The translations under genes were made by a program, and so were the position numbers. A stretch of 64,000 nt of DNA from Plasmodiophora brassicae (lineage: Eukaryota > Endomyxa > Phytomyxea > Plasmodiophorida > Plasmodiophoridae). Below, in pieces: positions 61,101-64,000 of this stretch (the stretch's first letter is position 1; each line of letters starts with the position of its first letter). The notes below the pieces were generated by a model. It made no database searches. It had not been told where the DNA came from and was given only the letters and a program-made list of their open reading frames with translations. The stretch is taken from contig JASFAU010000003.1 in the NCBI GenBank assembly GCA_039704465.1, positions 992,001-1,056,000 on the forward strand. The letters are read 5' to 3'.

Positions 61101-62169
61101 AATCCTGTATATGTCAGCCATGGCGTTTAACATCGCGCAGGCTGTGCACGCTTATCTGTCGCTGTGTTGTAAAGCTTATTAAAACGCTGGACAAGACACA
61201 CGAACGGCTGAAACTGCAAATGCTTCTTGGTGAAGTTCACGATTTCCTCGAACGTCACCCGCAGTCATTCTGGGAAGCGCGCTCCGATCAAATTGGAGTT
61301 CAGAAACCGTGGAACGTAAGTACAGGATGCATGGCAAATGTATGAAGCATATCTGATGGTCGGTACAGACGGTATTCACCCTGGTTGTTAAACTCGTCGA
61401 GCTTCGTGGCGCATCGATTCTACATGACATCGTTGGCGTTCCGAAAGGCGCCTTGCTAAGGGAGATCATCAATGAGAGGCTTCCCGCCGCGTCAAAGGCT
61501 CCCTCAGCGCCGGTGCAGGGCAACGATGATACCAGCTTGCGCGCGCCTGTTATTGAAGGAGTTCACCGACTCAGCCTGTCGGATGGTCGCTCACCTGCAG
61601 TTCCCGACACCAAAGGGGCATTTAGTCGCTCCAGTGATCGCGCGGACCTTGAACCATACCTGGCAAATGTTTGTCTTTGATGTTGCCATGTACACTGTGC
61701 CCTCATACTACTTCGTCAGGTCGAAAGTCGTATCCGAGCGCGTTCCGAGCCAGCAGCGGCAGAGAATGCGAGTGGCGCCCAAGGCGGAAGTACGACATCC
61801 AGAGTGCTGTCCTATCAGGAGCGGTTTAGACTTCTACGCTCCAGAACCCAAGGGTCGTCCTCCTCCGAACCGAGACTCGCTGCCGGGAGCCCCACGAAAT
61901 CGATCAGCTCTATCCCCAGCACCAGCGCTCCTCCGGGTGTGGATACGTCCCTCGCGATGCTGCGGAACCGTGTCAATCTCGCACCGCCAGCCGCCGTAAC
62001 CAACGACGCCAAGGAGAACGGCTCCGGGGCACCCTCGAACATTGCTCGTTCTGCGCCTGCTCCTCCAGACCACAAGCCTGCTGCGCCGTCCTCGCTGCCC
62101 CCGTCGACTACGACACCATCCCTGAGCACGTTACGGGCACGTATCGAGGAACTTAAGCGTAAGACCTAA
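55150..62169 (+). CDS. CKAP5: XMAP215/ch-TOG microtubule polymerase with several TOG domains
   Basis: Starts MAAADDTTPGITEENGG (55150) and ends ARIEELKRKT (62167-62169), more than ten exons, about 2,100 residues. TOG-type helix-pair arrays begin with the tubulin-binding W-K-x-R motif at four places: SKQWKERTIAY (near 55415), SDKWKDRK (near 56340), SKNWKERVAAM (near 57700) and CDAWKERKAAL (near 58485). A further HEAT-like array lies at 59430-60160, and a C-terminal domain at 60500-61660 (LINDLEFGIDDTKLEAM and DRADLEPYLANV, as in ch-TOG). A Ser/Pro/Lys linker separates arrays (57180-57620; 59110-59330). Yeasts have two TOGs, animals and plants five, so this is the long form. It promotes microtubule growth at plus ends and spindle poles. 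Confidence 0.9.
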
Positions 62170-62293
62170 ACAACTTGTCAATTGTCATCTTATATCCGGA
62201 ACCATCACATCGGAACTGGAACTGCAACGATGGCGTCGTCGTCGCAGTGGCCTGCGATCCCAAAAAACGAGTCGGGTTCGTATTAGTCTCAAG

Positions 62294-63379
62294 ATGACAG
62301 TGGAGGATGGCGACGGCAGGCCCCGGCGGCGAACAGTGGCCATCCTCGGTGCAACGGGCCTCGTCGGCCAGCGATTCGTCGAGCGCCTGGCCGATCATCC
62401 CTGGTTCGAGCTGGTTGCCGTCGGCGCGTCATCGCGGTCGGCCGGCCAGACGTATGCCCGCGCGTGCAGCTGGAAGCTGGACACGGCGCTCCCCGACGCT
62501 GTGTCCGCGTTCGTCGTGCGGCCCTGCGTCCCCAGGGAGTTCGAAGGCGTCCAGATCGTATTCTCCGCACTGGATTCGTCGGTGGCCGGCGATATTGAGT
62601 CCGAGTTCGCCAACGCGGGTTTCGCCGTGTTCACCAACGCGAGCCCCCATCGGATGGACGCCGACGTGCCGGTGCTGATACCGTTCGTGAACCCCGACCA
62701 TCTGGAAGCCGCGTTTGCACAGTCTCGCGCGTCGAAGAACGGGCGTTCCGGGTTCATCATCGCGAACGCGAACTGTGCCAGCACCGGCCTGGTGGTTGCC
62801 CTGCGGCCGCTTCAGCAGGCGTTCGGAATCGATTCCGCCTTGGTCGTGACGATGCAGGCTGTCTCCGGTGCTGGGTACCCAGGTGTCCCGGCAATGGACA
62901 TCGTCGACAACGTCGTCCCGTACATCCCGGGCGAAGAGGACAAGCTCGAATCCGAGCCGCTCAAGATTCTGGGCGAATGGCGAAACGGGGCGTTCCGGCC
63001 CGCTGAGATGACGCTGAGCGCTCAGTGCAACCGTGTCTGTGTTCGCGACGGGCACCTGGCCTGCTGTTCCGTCAAGTTACGACGCCCGGCTACAGCGGAC
63101 GAGGTGCGCGATGCCTTGTCGCAGTACGAATCGCCGGTGGCCCAGTACAAGTTACCGTCGGCGCCGGCGTCCCCCATCGTCGTACTCAGCGCCGACGATC
63201 GCCCGCAACCGAGGCTGGATCGGGACTGCGGGCGAGGGTACACGATCACCGTTGGGCGTGTCCGCGCATGCACCCTGCTCGACGTCAAGTTCACGTTGCT
63301 GAGCCACAACACCGTCATTGGCGCTGCGGGCGGATCGCTCCTCAACGCCGAGCTGGCTGTCGCTCGAGGCCTAGCGTAA
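62294..63379 (+). CDS. asd: Aspartate-semialdehyde dehydrogenase (fungal/archaeal type)
   Basis: Intronless, 361 residues. It converts aspartyl phosphate to aspartate semialdehyde with NADPH, the branch point to threonine, methionine and lysine. The nucleotide-binding loop is [15 protein letters not shown]; the catalytic cysteine lies in [16 protein letters not shown]; the substrate-binding region has [12 protein letters not shown] (Arg and His), and the C-terminus is [11 protein letters not shown]. Spacing (Cys near residue 159) and length fit the fungal and archaeal branch rather than the bacterial one. It follows XMAP215 by 125 bp on the same strand. High GC and lack of introns set it apart from neighbours, so acquisition by transfer is possible but not shown. 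Confidence 0.93.
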   Translation: MTVEDGDGRPRRRTVAILGATGLVGQRFVERLADHPWFELVAVGASSRSAGQTYARACSWKLDTALPDAVSAFVVRPCVPREFEGVQIVFSALDSSVAGDIESEFANAGFAVFTNASPHRMDADVPVLIPFVNPDHLEAAFAQSRASKNGRSGFIIANANCASTGLVVALRPLQQAFGIDSALVVTMQAVSGAGYPGVPAMDIVDNVVPYIPGEEDKLESEPLKILGEWRNGAFRPAEMTLSAQCNRVCVRDGHLACCSVKLRRPATADEVRDALSQYESPVAQYKLPSAPASPIVVLSADDRPQPRLDRDCGRGYTITVGRVRACTLLDVKFTLLSHNTVIGAAGGSLLNAELAVARGLA

Positions 63380-63458
63380 TCGAAACAGACACCACGTTCT
63401 GCCGCTGTTCGGGAACGTGCCGGCGACACACGAACATTACAGACGATGGCAGGGAGCG

Positions 63459-63926
63459 TTATTGGGTATGCGCGGACGCTTGATCGGCAGCGAGTAGCCT
63501 GGCGTTCTGTTGCGTTCGGAAGGTCCCGCCACGTCTCAAGCTGCCGACCACGGTGCCTTTCGTCGCTAGGCGATACTCCAGTAGCAGCGTGTGGACCTGG
63601 TCGCGATAGTCGTCGAACCCCAGCCGACCCATCGCATCGAGGACATCGTCTCCCGTCATGGTTTTCCGCTGATCGACCATCACGTACTCGCAGGCCTCGC
63701 TGGTCACGAACCCGATGAACTCGCCGACGCACTGCTGGACAAGCTGTTTCGCGTCGTTGGACACCAGGCACGTCGACGGCAAGCACGACCGCATGACGCG
63801 GTTCACGTTGAAGATCGGCAGCGTGACATCCTGCTCGCGCACAATGACCCGCCCATCGGGCGCCCGGCGCTGGCATGGCTCCCGCGACATCCGCCCAGCA
63901 TCGCTACCGCATGCGCCGCCGTCCAT
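63459..63926 (-). CDS. NFYB: NF-YB / HAP3 CCAAT-binding histone-fold subunit
   Basis: Starts MDGGACGSDAG (63926); the longer upstream reading lacks an ATG. Of 155 residues, the core is a histone fold: REQDVTLPIFNVNRVMRS, VSNDAKQLVQQCVGEFIG, FVTSEACEYVMVDQRKTMTG and GDDVLDAMGRLGFDDYRD. The wording (REQD.LPI.NV.R.M, EFI.F.TSEA, RKT..GDD) identifies NF-YB over Dr1. It pairs with NF-YC and then NF-YA to bind CCAAT. One extra residue pair sits before the VSNDAK helix. It is convergent with the ASADH gene, about 80 bp apart. Confidence 0.92.
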   Translation of the reverse strand: MDGGACGSDAGRMSREPCQRRAPDGRVIVREQDVTLPIFNVNRVMRSCLPSTCLVSNDAKQLVQQCVGEFIGFVTSEACEYVMVDQRKTMTGDDVLDAMGRLGFDDYRDQVHTLLLEYRLATKGTVVGSLRRGGTFRTQQNARLLAADQASAHTQ

Positions 63927-64000
63927 CTTGTGTTGCTTGGTGGCGCGCACAGCCGGGGTCTGGCGCAATGCCTTGTGACCAGTGGCGAGGGCCCGTCCAC

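Overview
This window is nuclear DNA from a compact eukaryotic genome. It holds about 26 protein-coding genes on both strands, most of them broken by short GT-AG introns (about 31-80 bp, typically 50-70, often with a CTGAC or CTAAC branch-point-like motif just before the AG). The CFAP54-like axonemal protein and katanin p80 point to a flagellated (zoosporic) organism. The ABCB transporter and the aspartate-semialdehyde dehydrogenase look fungal in type, while the multi-TOG XMAP215 protein and an HGSNAT-type acetyltransferase are less typical of Dikarya. I read this as an early-diverging zoosporic fungus or a related protist and cannot decide further. No tRNA, rRNA, CRISPR array or autonomous transposon was recognised.

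Layout, left to right. 1-2694 (-): a FIG4-type SAC phosphoinositide phosphatase, cut by the window edge. 3215-7910 (+): a full ABCB exporter. 7959-9389 (-): two tandem paralogues of an unrecognised secretory or membrane family. 9635-16737 (-): a 2,264-residue CFAP54-like protein. 17371-18354 (+): a C2H2 zinc-finger protein. 18385-19740 (-): a mitochondrial carrier. 19985-27910 (+): a RasGAP domain that runs without a visible break into a Furry/Mor2/Tao3-like region. 28052-29477 (+): a DHHC palmitoyltransferase. 29660-30090 (-): DPY30. 30958-36363 (-): a large Sel1-repeat protein. 37015-39924 (+): a truncated inverted copy of it. 40139-42177 (-): katanin p80. 42343-42952 (+): a SWIM protein like ZSWIM7/SWS1. 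43018-44215 (-): a homeodomain protein. 44636-45730 (+): an acidic protein of unknown function. 45955-47397 (+): HAT1. 47558-47993 (+): ribosomal protein eL22. 48034-49593 (-): HGSNAT-like acetyltransferase. 49982-50827 (-): proteasome beta-3. 51184-52143 (+): a leucine-rich-repeat protein. 52176-53012 (-): a possible Pol I A34.5-like subunit. 53520-54668 (-): U1-70K. 55150-62169 (+): XMAP215/ch-TOG. 62294-63379 (+): aspartate-semialdehyde dehydrogenase. 63459-63926 (-): NF-YB.

The genes are mostly housekeeping and are not arranged as a pathway. Several concern microtubules and cilia (CFAP54, katanin p80, XMAP215) or chromatin and transcription (DPY30, HAT1, NF-YB, homeodomain, C2H2). The most unusual structures are a 2,874-bp inverted duplication around the Sel1 gene, the RasGAP-Furry fused reading, and the tandem orphan membrane family. 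Exon joins were worked out by hand from frame continuity and family motifs; joins that do not close are stated.
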